A stretch of 64,000 bases of DNA from Atrichornis clamosus (GCA_013400975.1 WBMZ01008998.1:1-64000); one strand, 5' to 3'. Numbered from the stretch's first letter, positions 24,926 to 37,589 are shown. Notes: generated by a model from the sequence alone, not told the origin. A program made the numbers and translations.

Positions 24926-27642
24926 TCGAGGTGACCACTGCAATATCAATCTTGAGTGTAAACTGGAGACGTTTTTGTTTAACTTCTGTTGTCTATAGAT
25001 AGTAGGGTCCTAATTGAACAAGATTCATTCATTTGAAAGAAAGCTATGTCATATCTTAAAGATGGATTAAAATTGTTGTATTAAAAATAAAACAGTGGTT
25101 AATGACAAATGTAAGTGAATCCAATCTCAGAGTTTTCACCTTCTATTATAAAGCCTTGCTCTGCTTAAGCCCCAGGACATGACACAACCATACCTAAGAA
25201 TTTGTGGCTACTAAACAAGAATAGTGTCAAGGATACCCACAAGTTCATATTAGCACAGACCCTTAAGTAGTTGATTATTATTATACAATAGGTTCATTCT
25301 TTGCGTGTTCTTGGCTTTATCGGGACTTTTTTTAGGTCTATGATGTTTGTTATAATGGTTGATTCTCACTATTATATTCATCACAAGAAATTATGGTAAC
25401 TATTCTTTAAAAAGGCATTCCATTTGTTATATTATGCAGAGACATTTTTTACAAGTGTTGATCGTATAATTTACACACTGAATGAAGCAGGACAAAGCTA
25501 TGCTTTTCATCTATAAAGGAATCCTGAGAACACACGGTTCCATCTCACCTTATAAGAGAGTCTAAACTCAGAACTAGAAAGCTTCTACACATTTTCAACA
25601 CTGTTCATTTTCTTAAGAGGCTTTTCATATACCACTCAGATTAAGCCTTATCTGCATGTATGTGCAGTTAGGCAAAATCTGTGAAGGTTTCAGTTAAATG
25701 CTGAAATTTTGGGAAACTCACATATTTCATTATTTTTCTCCAGACACTATTAGCAATGGAAAACTGCATCCCATTTTTGTCATACGTAGCGCTGTAAATA
25801 ATTTACAGATTCTCACTTAAAATTGTGGGCATAACAGTTAACACACATTGTGATTGAAACCATTCTTTTTAGGGACCAGTTAGACCACACCTTAATACTA
25901 AGCCTCCTTCTTTTGTCATCGCACTGCAATCTTCAGAATTAAAAATGAAAAATCCACTCTATGGCTTTGATATCCAAATGATCACACTCATTTGGGAAAT
26001 GATGGTTTGGAAAATGTACATCTATGATTTAGAAAATGTACTTCTTCTAAAATGATGTTTCTTATTTAAGAACAAAAAATAGAGATATTTTGGGGTTGGG
26101 TTTTTTCATATAAAAAATGCATTAGCACTAGTACTGCACAGGCCTCTCGGGAGTCAAAACATTTTCATGAATCACACGTAAAACATTATAGAACATGTCT
26201 TTAAAATGTTATTACACTTATGAAGGACTTTTTCAAGAGGCATGCACATGTGAATAAAAACCACTAGGAGTAGCACATAGAAATTACTTGAAAAATTATA
26301 TTTGGTTTTCAATTCTTAGTAAAAGTGGAATTAATTTCCTAGTATGGTTGTTACGTAATACATGACAATCCAATTACAACTTTGCATTTATAGAGTCTTC
26401 CTTGTAGGTTGTCTCACTATAATTTGAAAGCACTAAATATATATATATATATGTAAGCTAATTTAAAGTAAATTCAGTCATGGAGATTAGAAAAAGAAAG
26501 ATGGGTTTTGTCTTTCATAGGAAATTTGGAGACAGAAGCTGTAACTAAAATTAAAATAGTTATTTCATTAAAGAATTCCTGTAATATCAAAGAGCATTTG
26601 AGCCCACAAAAATTAGAGATATTAAACCTAAATAATTGCCTAGGTTTTTGCAAAGCAAATTCACTTCTAGGTACATTTTTAATGGCATATAGTATTTCCT
26701 CCAAAATGTATTAGATAAAGTCATGAACTATTACGCTGTTGTCATTCATCTCATTTTGATGAAAAAGCAATTACTTATGGCAGATTAATGCAAAGACAGG
26801 CCATAATCACAGTAGGTTAGGTTGAGAGTTTATTAGAAAAACACAATCTATTTAAATTAACCCAAATGACCAGCATGTCAGTTCAAAAGAAACATGTGCT
26901 TTAATTTGTTAAACTGTAACCTTTGCTATATTAGAAAAATACTTTGACACAAACACTTTACAAATGTCAGCAGAAAATCCATACTCCTTTTCTTCACATT
27001 GGTTTTGTGACACAGTGTTTGCTGATATTCGTCAAGGGATAAGTTACGATTGATTTCCTTCCACCCTTACTCTTTTCCCTTGTATTATGGGGAATTAAAG
27101 GGCAAAAATGACCTGTTTTTTTCCCAGACTATTCGTATGGATATGCTACCGTAGGTAAACTCAACTGCTGCCTGGAACTTAAAGGTCAATAGAATCTCCC
27201 AAAAAAAGCTTTCAATGGTAACAGTTAGAGAAGGCCACAGCGTCCAGACAGAGGAGCAAAAGTAATGAAGAAAACAGGAGAACACATCTGAACATAACTT
27301 CATTTAAAGAATCAGTACTATTTCTTCCTTTAGGATAAAGTATCTTCATTTCCTTAACTCTTCCCTCTATCCCTCTCAAAAACTCTTGTCAGCATAGAAT
27401 TAAAAATTGTGTTTATAAACTGGAGGTTTGTCCCTCTGTTGAAATAATATTATCCTTTTAATAATGCATTTGGAATTGGATGGGAAGGTATGATAAAGAC
27501 ACTTCAGAAACAAGCATGAAAGCCAGATCCTATGAATGACCCGAGCATAAGAGTTACTTCATTTCTGCTCCTGTAGTTTCAAATATCTGACCATGAGCTG
27601 TTTGTTCACCTGACACCACAGAGGAGGGCTAACTGAAGTTCT
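24926..27642. other. Unique AT-rich DNA, no gene seen
   Basis: Nothing recognisable apart from an (AT)8 tract at 26437-26452. Open frames of 68-76 codons on opposite strands at 26.5-26.7 kb are shadows of each other. Confidence 0.55.
26437..26452. repeat. (AT)8 microsatellite
   Basis: Eight uninterrupted AT dinucleotides flanked by 'cactaa' and 'gtaagc'. Confidence 0.9.
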
Positions 27643-28625
27643 TGTTAATAGATCCCCTCGAGCAGATCAGAGTGAAGTGACACACAGTGACTGGTGTTTA
27701 TGTATGTATCTGGTGGGTTTATTTTATAGCAATTTGGTTGCAATGGAAAAGAGGTGTGTACTGTTTTGGTTATTATCTATAGTAATATGGTAATAAAAAA
27801 GTATAAAAATATATCTTAAGAAAATATATAAAGAAAAGAAAAAAAATAAAGGATAAGAGTAGAGAGTGAAGAGAAAAGATGTCACTGTCTGTGGATCCAG
27901 CAATGAGACTTGACTGTTGTGATTTTGATGTCCATTGTTTGAAGTGATGGTCACAGTCTTGATCCATTGGGAGTGGGGGCAGCCCAAAAACAAAAAGTTC
28001 AGTGGACTAATATATGTTTAGGTTCAGGTGGAACGCCCAGGTACTTCCCCTGAGGAGGAATTTTACACTGTCTGATGCCACACTGTGGATCAGGTGCGGT
28101 CCTCTGGTGAAAGGCCTCAGAAATGAATCTGGGGTCACTTCAGGGATCTTTGCTGGTTCATGACCCCTTCTAAGACGTGACAGCTGTTTCTTAACTCTGG
28201 CGTAATTGAGCCAGTTATGCCTTATCAGAAGGGATGGATAGCTTCAGGCCTACATGAGAATGTCCCCATACCTGTTCTGGGATGGAGGTGGAGTGTTATG
28301 CATGAGCCTCATCAGGAGGAAGGACACTGGCATGATAAAAATCATGATCTGCTTTGTATCAGCCTTTTCCCTTATCTGACTTGAAACCCAGCATGTTGCT
28401 AAACAAAGGTCAGTTTGTCATGGTCATCCTCCAGTGGTGGGTGCTCACCCCCTCTGCACCTGGACTGTTCTTATGCAGATCAGAGGTTTCACCACCACAC
28501 GCCCAAAAACTCTGCTCTCTGCCTTCAGCGGGGGGGGTACAAACCTGCACTCAGCAAAGCACCCGCTGTTTTTGCAATTGGTAGACTGTTTGAGTCACGA
28601 GCCTTTAACATTTCAGTCTCTCACA
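27643..28625 (-). mobile_element. Old solo LTR, same family as the 51.6-52.6 kb LTR
   Basis: Several blocks align in the same order with the LTR at 51637-52597. Examples are 'actaatatatgtttaggttc' against 'gttaatataggcttaggctg', 'ccaggtacttcccctgagg' against 'ccaggcactgtcccctgga', and 'ggggtcacttcaggg' against 'ggggagcacttcaggg'. The right end 'cagtctctcaca' parallels 'caatctctgaca'. In both, 'gggttttattt'- or 'gggtttatttta'-like sequence near the left end is a minus-strand AATAAA signal, so the LTR reads leftward. If the left end is the 'tgttaat' at 27643, the length is 983 bp, close to 961 bp. No target duplication was found; the left boundary is tentative. Purine-rich simple sequence at about 27825-27880 lies where its relative has a GA tract. 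Confidence 0.75.
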
Positions 28626-31600
28626 GCATATATGTAAACGCATGCATGCACACGCCTTGTAAGTGTATGTATATTTACATGTACATCTCAGGTGGCTTAT
28701 TGTGCTGTTTGAGAAACAGTTTTTTGGAGAAAGCTTTTGAGAAGCTACAAATGGTTTTGTTGATTCTATATTGAGAAACTACAATGAAGAAAATTACTGT
28801 CTTTCACAGCAGAGTAGATACAAACCAACAAAGTAATGTACTTCATGTGCATGTGGGTCTTACATATTTATTTTTTATAGTCCTTTAGTCTCCGAGAAGC
28901 AGTGTAGTCAAAATGAATACTCAGAGAACACATCTCAACACAGACCCTCCCAGACTTAGCAAAACTTCATTGATTCAAATTGAATTATATCTTATTACTC
29001 CAGGGGAATTTCTGAAATGGTTGCATAGATATTCTGCCTCAAGAACTTTTTTCCTCTGTTGACAAAAATGGGCATTATGAGCATTCTAAGCAACTGAAAA
29101 GGTAGATGGAGAAATAAACTTTTGATGCAAACATAGAAGGAATATAGGTGTATTTAAAAAAAAACCCTAACAAAATAATGCTGTATACACGTCTAAAATA
29201 ACTAATAAGAATGAGGAGGCAGATCATTCAGAAGGTAGTTATGCTGAGATATATTATGTTCCTCTGTATTTGAGGGGAATGGGGCAATGATTACTTGTTT
29301 CTAAAAATTGCCAGAATTTAGTAGCACAGGTTCTGCACTAGGCTTTCCTGTCATATGAACTTCATGTTACTACACATGCCCCTCACTGATTGCAGAGAAA
29401 GCTGTCAGAGATTGTATGTGATTTAACAGAAGATTAGACTGTGTTGAACATGGACCACAAATTAGGAAACAAAATTTAAAGAAACCTTTTTTCTGTTAAT
29501 GTACACATATTCAAAGAATTGTAGCCTCTAAAGCCATCTGTGATGGGATAAACCAAAGGTGTTCCCTCTACTTGCATGGAATATATTTTCTATGCAGGAA
29601 TAAAAGGAAGAAAATATAATGTAATGGATACAGTTTGTAAGGAGTTTAGAGATCATCACAGACAGTAGACTGGTCCAGTTGATCAGAATTAATCTGATTT
29701 CAGTTAAAAACAAAGTGATACATTAGTTTTCAAAGCCATAAAGATAATAATAGTTTTATTTGAGACGTCATTCTGCGTTTTGTGTTTATGAATGCCATTA
29801 TTCTCAATGCAAAATTACAAGGAATTCAACAAAATAAAGAAATTCTCACTGAAAAGAAAGAAAAAAAAATATTTATTTCCTTGCAATAGACAGTGACATA
29901 GGAAGTTCCAGTGCTCTTTTCAAGAGGGCAATGGGCCTTTGTGAAAAGTTTGATTTGGTTGAAAGACCAAGTAGCTTAAGTATTTATTTCCCAGGATGTA
30001 TATTACCATATTGCTTAATAGATGTCAGTGATGTGATACTTGAACCTTTTTGATTAAGCTCCTGTTGAACTTTAGGCTGCATTAATCAACAGTCTGTACA
30101 ATTAAAATTTTAGATTATTTAAGAAGTCTTCAGAAGCACAGACATTATAATATGAGATGATTATTGTCGTTGTTATGAAAGAGTCTGCTAAACCCACTGG
30201 GAATGTTCATCAGCATCCTGTAATCAGCTGCTACAGAGAATGCTTAATTGCAGTTATTTAGGTGACAGGTTGATGTAGTAGTGGTGGTGGTGAAAGCAGA
30301 AAAGTTGCATGAATTAACACTGGTAGCCATGTGAGAAGATATTAAAAGGAATCTACGTCAATATAGAATGTCTGATTATGCGGCTGCTTATACTAATTTG
30401 TCTTACGATTAAATTACAGTGCTCAGCATAAAAGACCATTGGGTTTACATTTTTTCTTATCTTTGCTATTTATTCAGAATAGAAATTATTACATTGTATT
30501 TGATTGGCCGGGGTTAAATGTTCGTGGTCTATCTAAATAGTTTTTATGGATAAACTATACAAAAGAAAATGTAAAACAAATATGGATGATTTTTATAACT
30601 CTAAGATTGTTAGTGTAATTTTCGTGACTAGATTAGGTGTCAAAACTGGTCTGTAAGAAATTCTGAATGCACATTTTTGTATATTCATGAATGTTATATA
30701 GTTAAATTCATACATCTTAGCAATAATCTTTGCTTTGGGTTACTACTTAAGTCCTCCTGGACTTGTGATGTTTTTAGAATTAGGCTTATCAGACAGTACT
30801 AAGTTTTGCTTTGACTTAAGAAATTCTTATAACTTACATATTGCATTCATAAATGAACAAAATTTTTTATATTCCACATTTCATGTAAAAAAAATACATT
30901 TTCTACTCTGATAAATTACAAACTCATATGATTAAATTTGATCTCCATACAAAACCAGCATTAAATATAAAAGATCTAAGGGGTTTTTATATTTTTATGT
31001 ACTTTTCAAAATCTAATTTCAATATTAATTTTTATAAAGTATATCTTCAGTTTTACAATAAACTGTACATATAATTAGAAAGGAACTGGCAACTAAATCT
31101 GAAATTTCCTGACAGTCATAAATATTAGGATTATTGATTCATCAGCATGGTTTTATGTGTGCATTATGTGATATTTTGCAAAAATTAAAAAAAATTCTTG
31201 ATGCAGAAGTAAGTTGAAACACTGTGACTGTCATAAGCCTCTAGTGCTTTCCCTTACATTACATGAAGTGTAGATAATTTGTGAGAAACTTGCTGAAATA
31301 TTAAGCTTTTTCTGGAAGTTTTCCTTGGAACAAAAAGGTTTCCATTTAATGCCAAGCAAATTACGATTTTCTATATTTACATATTCAACTCAGTCTCTAG
31401 AAGAACTTTTTTCCTCCTCCTTCATATGATTAACTTTATGAAGGTCTTAATCTGCCATCTGCATGCAGACTATTTGAGCATCTGAAACCGAGAATGTAAA
31501 GTGACATTTACTCAAAAGGTACTAATTACATGCAACATATTGCAGGAGAAATAGGGAAAACTTCAACCTCTGCCTGCCATTTTGAGATTCTAAGGAACTA

Positions 31601-31735
31601 TGGTTAGAAAAAATACCCAATGGTTTAATAACTTTGACTAATCTAACCTTTAACCATAGTCTTTACCTCTAGGCCTTTTTTTCCCATTGAAATAAAAATA
31701 TATAGTAGCTTATTGATTTCACATTGCAGTTCAAA
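28626..31735. other. Unique AT-rich DNA, no gene seen
   Basis: No exon, RNA gene or transposon recognised. The part at about 30040-30420 is free of simple sequence and has several TAAT-type homeodomain-like cores, but that alone does not establish a regulatory element. Confidence 0.5.
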
Positions 31736-31902
31736 TTCAAGTTTGTCTTATGTAAAATTAAAATTAAAGTGTTTCTTCCTATGTAAGATACGTGTGCATA
31801 AAAGAATGGGAAGAAACACTTTAATTTCAAGTTTGTCTTATGTAAAATTAAAATTAAAGTGTTTCTTCCTATGTAAGATACGTGTGCATAAAAGAATGGG
31901 AA
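31736..31902. repeat. 77-bp direct duplication bridged by an inverted 19-mer
   Basis: Two identical 77-bp copies, 31736-31812 and 31826-31902, begin 'ttcaagtttgtcttatgtaa'. They are separated by 13 bases. The junction, 31809-31827 (ggaagaaacactttaattt), is the exact reverse complement of 31761-31779 inside the first copy and of 31851-31869 inside the second. The 13-bp bridge is therefore copied from the opposite strand, which fits replication template switching better than simple slippage. The hairpin loop is 29 bases in the first pairing and 23 in the second. Confidence 0.92.
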
Positions 31903-32053
31903 AGAGGGAGAGAAGAGGGGATTCCTTTCTTTGCTCTATGTGTTGAAGAAAGAGCTAGTGAAAAAAACTTTAGGACAAGGATAGAACAATGAATGAAGGG
32001 TTCATGTGTGTAGTGATATATATGCTTTGTTTCTCTGTCCAAATCCATACACC
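31903..32053. other. Short unique spacer
   Basis: About 150 bases with a short GAGA-rich stretch at 31903-31925 and nothing else recognised. Confidence 0.5.
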
Positions 32054-32089
32054 ACAGAATCACATAATCATGGAATGGATGAGGTTGGA

Positions 32090-33075
32090 AGGGACCTCTG
32101 GAGGCCATCTGGTCCAACCCCTTACTCAAGAAGGGACACCCAGATTCAGTTTCCCAGGATCATGTACAGGTGGCTTTTGAACAACTCTGAGGATGGAGAT
32201 CCATTACCCCTCTGAGCAACCTATTCTAGTGTTCAGACATCTTCACAGTAAAAAAAAGTGCCTCCTGTTGTTCAGAGGGGACCTCCAGTAATCAATTTGT
32301 GCCCTTTACCTCTTTTCCTGTCACTGGGTACCACTGAAAAGATCCTGACGCTGTCTTCTTTGCACACTCCCTTCAGATGTTTGTGTACATTGACGGTATC
32401 CCCCCAAGACTTTCTCTTCTCCAAGGGGAATGGTCCCAACACTCCCAGCCTTTCTTCATAGGAGACATGCTCCCGTCCCAAAATCATCTTTGTGCCCCTT
32501 CACTGAATTCTCTCTGGTGTGTCCTTGTCTCTCTACTGGGGAGCCCAGAACAAGATGCATTACTCCAAGTGTGGCCTCAGCACTGTGAATGGAGGGGGAG
32601 GATCATCCCCCGTGACCTGCTGGCAACACTTGTAATGCAGCCCAGAACACCATGAGGCTTCTTTGCTGCAAGGACACATTGGCAGCTCATGTTCCACCTG
32701 GTACCTACCAGGATCCCCCCAGGGTCCTCTTCTGCCAAACTGCTTTCAAGATGGGTGGCACCAACATGTATTTGTTAATGGTGTTTTTTCTCCCAGGTAA
32801 AGGACCCTTTTACTTTTCTTGGTGAGTTTTATGAGCTTCCTTCTTGTCTGCTGATTTGCCCAGCCTTTTGAGGACCCTCTGGATGGCAGCACAATCCTTT
32901 GGAAAATTAGCGACTTCTCCCAGTTTTGGATCATTAGCAAAGTTGCTGAGGATATACTCTGCCCTCCCCCCCCCACCCTTAATGAAGATGTTAAACAGGA
33001 CTTCACCAACTGTTGACCCCTAGGGACACCTCTAGTTACTGGCTTCCAACTGGGCTTTGTGCTACTGATCACCAG
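32090..33075 (-). pseudogene. CR1 ORF2 reverse-transcriptase remnant, catalytic box lost
   Basis: Minus-strand fragments in order: KPSWKPVTRGVPRG (33072 downward), the conserved block just before the catalytic site; then LSNFANDPKLGEVA at about 32947-32906, equivalent to the FADD box; then EHVSYEERLGVLGPFPLEKR and FSVVPSDRKRGKGHKL in 32272-32487. At the FADD box the first aspartate is asparagine (codon at 32933-32935), giving FAND, so metal binding for DNA synthesis would be lost. The pieces fall in different frames because of several indels. The protein once carried out target-primed reverse transcription; this copy cannot. Confidence 0.85.
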
Positions 33076-33169
33076 CCATTTTGTTGATTTCGTAATCCCT
33101 TTTTGTCATGTCACCCATGCATTTTTCTCAGGGACATTGTCTGTCACTTCCTCACAGGAGTGCTGGTTA

Positions 33170-33613
33170 CTCTGCCCCTTCTCCATCATTCTAAGTTTAA
33201 ATCCCTGCTGATGTCAGCCGTCCTGTTGGTGAAAGCAGCTTCTTCCTTCTTTGAGAGGAGGAACCCACCTCTCCCAAACAGACACTGATCCGTAAGCAGG
33301 GCCCAATAGTCATAGAACCGAAAACCTCATGGACTGACCTGTCCTGTTAATGCTCTTCTCACACGCTCTATCATCCATGTCAGGATTGAGGAAAACACCA
33401 CCTGACTTCTAGTACTAGAGCACTGTAGCCACTTTTGATACTGTCCAGTTTTTCTTTGTTGGTATCATTTGTGCCCACGTGGAATGAGAGCGGGGTATAG
33501 TAGTCAAAGGAATGGACCCAGGCAGGCAACAAACCTTCAGATATTTGATTGGTTTGACAAATAGGTGCCTCTGTCCCTTGCAGCAGGGAGTCAAAGATAT
33601 GACTCCTCTTCAA
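33170..33613 (-). pseudogene. CR1 ORF1-type SGNH esterase remnant
   Basis: The minus-strand frame 33380-33613 reads FDSLLQGTEAPICQTNQ and then FHVGTNDTNKEKLDSIKSGY. These correspond to the esterase blocks of CR1-like ORF1 proteins: block I normally GDS (here FDS, so the glycine is lost while the putative catalytic serine remains) and block III GTND. An esterase domain in CR1-like ORF1 is established for this LINE clade; the substrate in cells is unclear. Sequence to the left, down to about 33170, continues as the C-terminal half in other frames ('aaacagacactgatccgtaa' region). It is frameshifted and not functional. Confidence 0.75.
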
Positions 33614-33650
33614 ATTTGAGAGCAGTTAACCTTTTTGGTGATGCTTGAGT

Positions 33651-36600
33651 AGATAGAAAAGTATACAAAAATAAATGAAAATATTCTTAAGGTGTCTTAA
33701 AAATTACCTCTGTCCTCTTATTCACTTTTGTCCTGCTATTTTACTTTCCCCATGTATTGTGACTCTTTTTAGAGAGCTGTATTGGCACAGGCAACATACT
33801 AAACATTTAAGACCATGTATACTAATCCTTTTTCTCTCTGTGTGGTCTCTCTGACTATGGGATCAACGCTACTGAAGGGTCAGACAAGAAAAGCAGTGTT
33901 CTGAGGAGACTGTGTCTAAATCTGTGTATAAGGGAATAAAAGCACCAGGAAAAGGCTGGAAATTTCTCCTTGTGTGGTACTTTTTTTTAAAGACAGACAG
34001 TATGATTTTGCTTCCAGTTAGGTTACAGGTTGAGCTCGCTGCCAAGAACTGTGAACCATTGTTCATTTTTGCACTTGAGATGAAAGTTTAAAATCATAAT
34101 TCCCGTTTCCCACCTGGTTATGGAACATCCTTATCAGAGAATATATCAATAGAAAGGGAGTCTGACAATGTGAATGGCCAGGGGTCTGTTCCAACTCACT
34201 TTTCTTTTTTTTTCGGTTTTGTGTCTCAACTACTGCAAAGAGGAGGAAACAGGGTCTCTGACATAGATACTAGTGAAGGAAAGTTCTGTTCATTAATTTT
34301 AGAAATTGTTGATCACATAGGTGGAGGCATATGGTGGAAAAACACCCAAATTGCAATGAAGATTTAAACCACATAGAGGACCTTGTTCTTCTAGACCAGT
34401 GCGCATCCAGCAGACTTCCGTTCAGACCAGGAAAAACTCAGCAAATTTCATCAAAGTCAGACAACACTGTATCTCTTTCAGATAACATTCTCAGCTGGAA
34501 ATAGCTAAATATCAATGCTGGGTTCAAGGAGATTTTTGAAGCCTCCTGCTGTAAAAACAAAAAGTAGATCACAGAAGCACAGGAAACGCAGATATTCTAT
34601 CATTAAAAATTGCAGGAGGTTGTGTTGTTAACCTAGGTTTTATTCAACTGACAACTATTCCTTTTACAGTAGCTAATAGTGATATTCAACCTACGTTAGT
34701 AACTGTAGGTCCTTTCAAGAGTATTTGTTTTATAGTGATCTTTTTTACCCCCTATCTTTATGCTTTTCTGCTATAGAGGGGATAAACCAGGTTGTTTGTC
34801 TTTATGGTTATTTTAAATGATTACACAACCTTACTTTTATAAATACAGGACCAATGGAGACCATTCAAGAACTTAGGCTCAATGATATTTTTAAGACATA
34901 CAAAAAGCATACGAAAACTTAGAGAGATGACAGCCCACCACTTCCTTTGGTAGTCTCTTGCAATGGCTAACTGGAAATTCTATATTGTACTTTCTGTCTT
35001 GACGATGGTGGAATGTTTGGCCAGAGCCTTTTGAGCCTTCTTTCTAGCAGTTTCCAAATGACTTTGCTGTTTAGTATGTTTCCACAGCTTTTCTTTCAGT
35101 AAATAATACATAACGTAATAATGATGGTAAATTGAGTCTCTGAAACTTCTTATCACCACTTTTATCATCCTTTTCTACTAGAATTATTTAGTTGTGTCTG
35201 AAAATGTAAAAAGCAAAATCTGAAATAATCAATGCAGAATAAATAATAGATAGTGATCTATCAGGCACATTTTTAAGGGGAAGCATCACTTATACAAAGC
35301 ATAATTAAAATATGATGGACTACAGATATTACACAATCACAATGTGTTTACTTTCAAAGCAGAAGACAATCAGACTGAGGAGGAATCTTATTGAAATGTC
35401 TTTATTTCTCCTTTGCAAAATTAGTTTGGTGGATATAATCAACTTGTTGAAGGTTGTTAGACATGGTTGCTTTTTCTACCACTCTTGGCTCAGTATATTC
35501 AGAGTGGTTTGTATATTAAATCCATTATGTATCTGAGCTAATCAAATATCTGATCATATGTAAACAAGTTGATACTTGATTATTATTTTTGATAAGCTAA
35601 TGTCCATAAAGTGCTAAATTCACATTTTTCAACACTGAGGCTGGATATTTAACTCTGTATTAAGGCACAGGTATTCCCTTAAATTCTTCAAGGTATGCTT
35701 TTAGATTCAATTTGTGTTTAGGTTCAGATATATTGCTTCTTCTCCAGAGTAATAAATAATGATTATTGTCAAACCATGTAAATTGTTGCCATAGATCCCT
35801 TTAGGTATTTATAGGATAATCAAATGTTCTAAGATAGTGCTATGTTCATAATTTGCTAGATTCCCCCATATATACACACTGCAGACATACAACTATTTTG
35901 TATTTGTTTTTTAATTCCTTCTCTGTGGCCATGATCCAATAGAGAAAAAAAGAAGAAATTTCTGCACACGAAAGCTGTGGAACTCTGTGGAGCTTTAGTA
36001 ATACTACCTATGTGGAACTAAAAATTTTTAACAAATTGCATAAAGTGGAATATAAATTATTTTGTATAATCATTTATTCTATTTTCACTCTGCCTTACAG
36101 ATATGATCAGGATGACTCAGTGGTTACTATGATGCTTGTTGTATTACCATTTCTTTTGGCTCTTTTTGTTCTATTTTCCAGCCCAAGGGAGAATTTTTAT
36201 ATGTTTGTCAAGGCAAGGTGAGGCAGAATCTGATGCTCACCTCATTACTCTGAAGAGAGAGTTTTTAAGGGAGAACCAGCAAACAAAATACCACAAATCC
36301 TACCCTGTACTCCTTCTGAGCTTCAGCTGAACCTACAGTCACAAGCACATTTCCACTCCCAATCTCTTTGACTAGCTCTCTAAGGATATCATTAAAAGTA
36401 CTGTATACTGTGTATAGAAAAGTGAAAAAGCACAAGATGTAGTCTGCAGTAGGCTGTATGCCTTATTTATATAATAAACCAAGTTCAGTGACATGTGATG
36501 TGACATGGGCCTGGGAGAAAGCATCTGCAGTCACATGAACAATAAAGGTAATTTAGAAAGCCAGTGTTTTAAGAGCAGATGGAAGTAGGTGACAACACTT

Positions 36601-37589
36601 TCTAACAGTTATCTGTACAAAGAAGGTTATTAAAATTTTTCAGAAAACTCTGGCTTTTTTCATTAAGAAATATTCTGTAGAAGGTAATGACTAAGTCACA
36701 GCTCCAGTCAAGGGACAGAACCGATGACTGATGGCAAAGAAACAAGTATTCACATCACAGAGGAACTTACCAACATGCAAATGTTAAAAGCATGGCAGGT
36801 AGATATAGATTTGGTCCTTTCAGATACTACAGCATTATGTCAAAATTAACAACAATTCAAAGACACAGAAGGACAATCTGTTCCCATTTATTATATTTAA
36901 TTGTTAAAGACATCTTGGTTAAACATGTTAACCCTATTGAAGTCTGTGGTTCAACTCCCACCTTTAAATTCTTAGTTCACTAGGTAAATTGTTTTTTTAA
37001 TAAATACAAACCCTTTCTTTTTGAATTAAGAACTTGAAAAAATTGCTTGTGCTTACCTTTGTGTAGTTATATCTCAATTAGCTTTTGGATAGTATAGGTT
37101 ATGCCTTATGAAAAAATTGAAATCATGTCAGTTGTGTAAAAATGCGTATTCACATTACTTGGAATGGGGAGAGTTAAGTAGCAGCATAAATATTGGTATT
37201 ATTTTCTAAGACTTGTAAATGGCATTTTCTTCAGAAGAAAAAACCAATAGCAATAAGGTTAACGACCTTGTTAGATAAAAATTTAATTTGCAATAGTACT
37301 TGATGAATATGTTGATTTTTATGCCAAGCTTGTCAAATAGAGTGAGATTAATCCAGTATTACTTTAGGCTTCTAGAATATAAATCTCTTAACCTAAATTA
37401 GTTGTTTAAGCTGTCTCTGAAACCAACACAGAAAGATTTTAGGGGGCAATTCACCTCAACCTATGATAAAAATATAAAGGAAAGATTGATATGATTCTCT
37501 GGAGCAGCCTGTCTGTCTAGGTTAGACCAAATTCCTAAAGACAAACTGACTACAGTTATAGCAAATTCGTTGTATTCACCTAAAATTGT
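33651..37589. other. Unique AT-rich DNA, no gene seen
   Basis: Nothing recognisable. Open frames are under 80 codons with no domain signature. Confidence 0.55.

Larger units (their letters stand above)
32054..33650 (-). mobile_element. Long CR1 LINE with ORF1 and ORF2 parts, middle deleted
   Basis: The + strand begins 'acagaatcacataatcatgg', then 'gaggttggaagggacctctg', the CR1 3' end in antisense. It runs through the whole C-terminal half of ORF2 (32090-33075) and then into sequence from ORF1 (about 33170-33613). In a full CR1 the order is ORF1, then endonuclease and reverse transcriptase in ORF2. Here the ORF2 N-terminal part, including the whole endonuclease, is missing between about 33080 and 33170. 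This means an internal deletion of roughly 2 kb or two adjacent copies. Many frameshifts and a C9 run near 32966-32974 show it is dead. The left end is certain; the right end is approximate. Confidence 0.88.

Noticed and set aside
31713..31946. 77-codon frame with an internal amino-acid repeat
   Set aside because: The repeat comes from the 77-bp DNA duplication, whose 90-bp period keeps frame by chance; no sign of a real protein.
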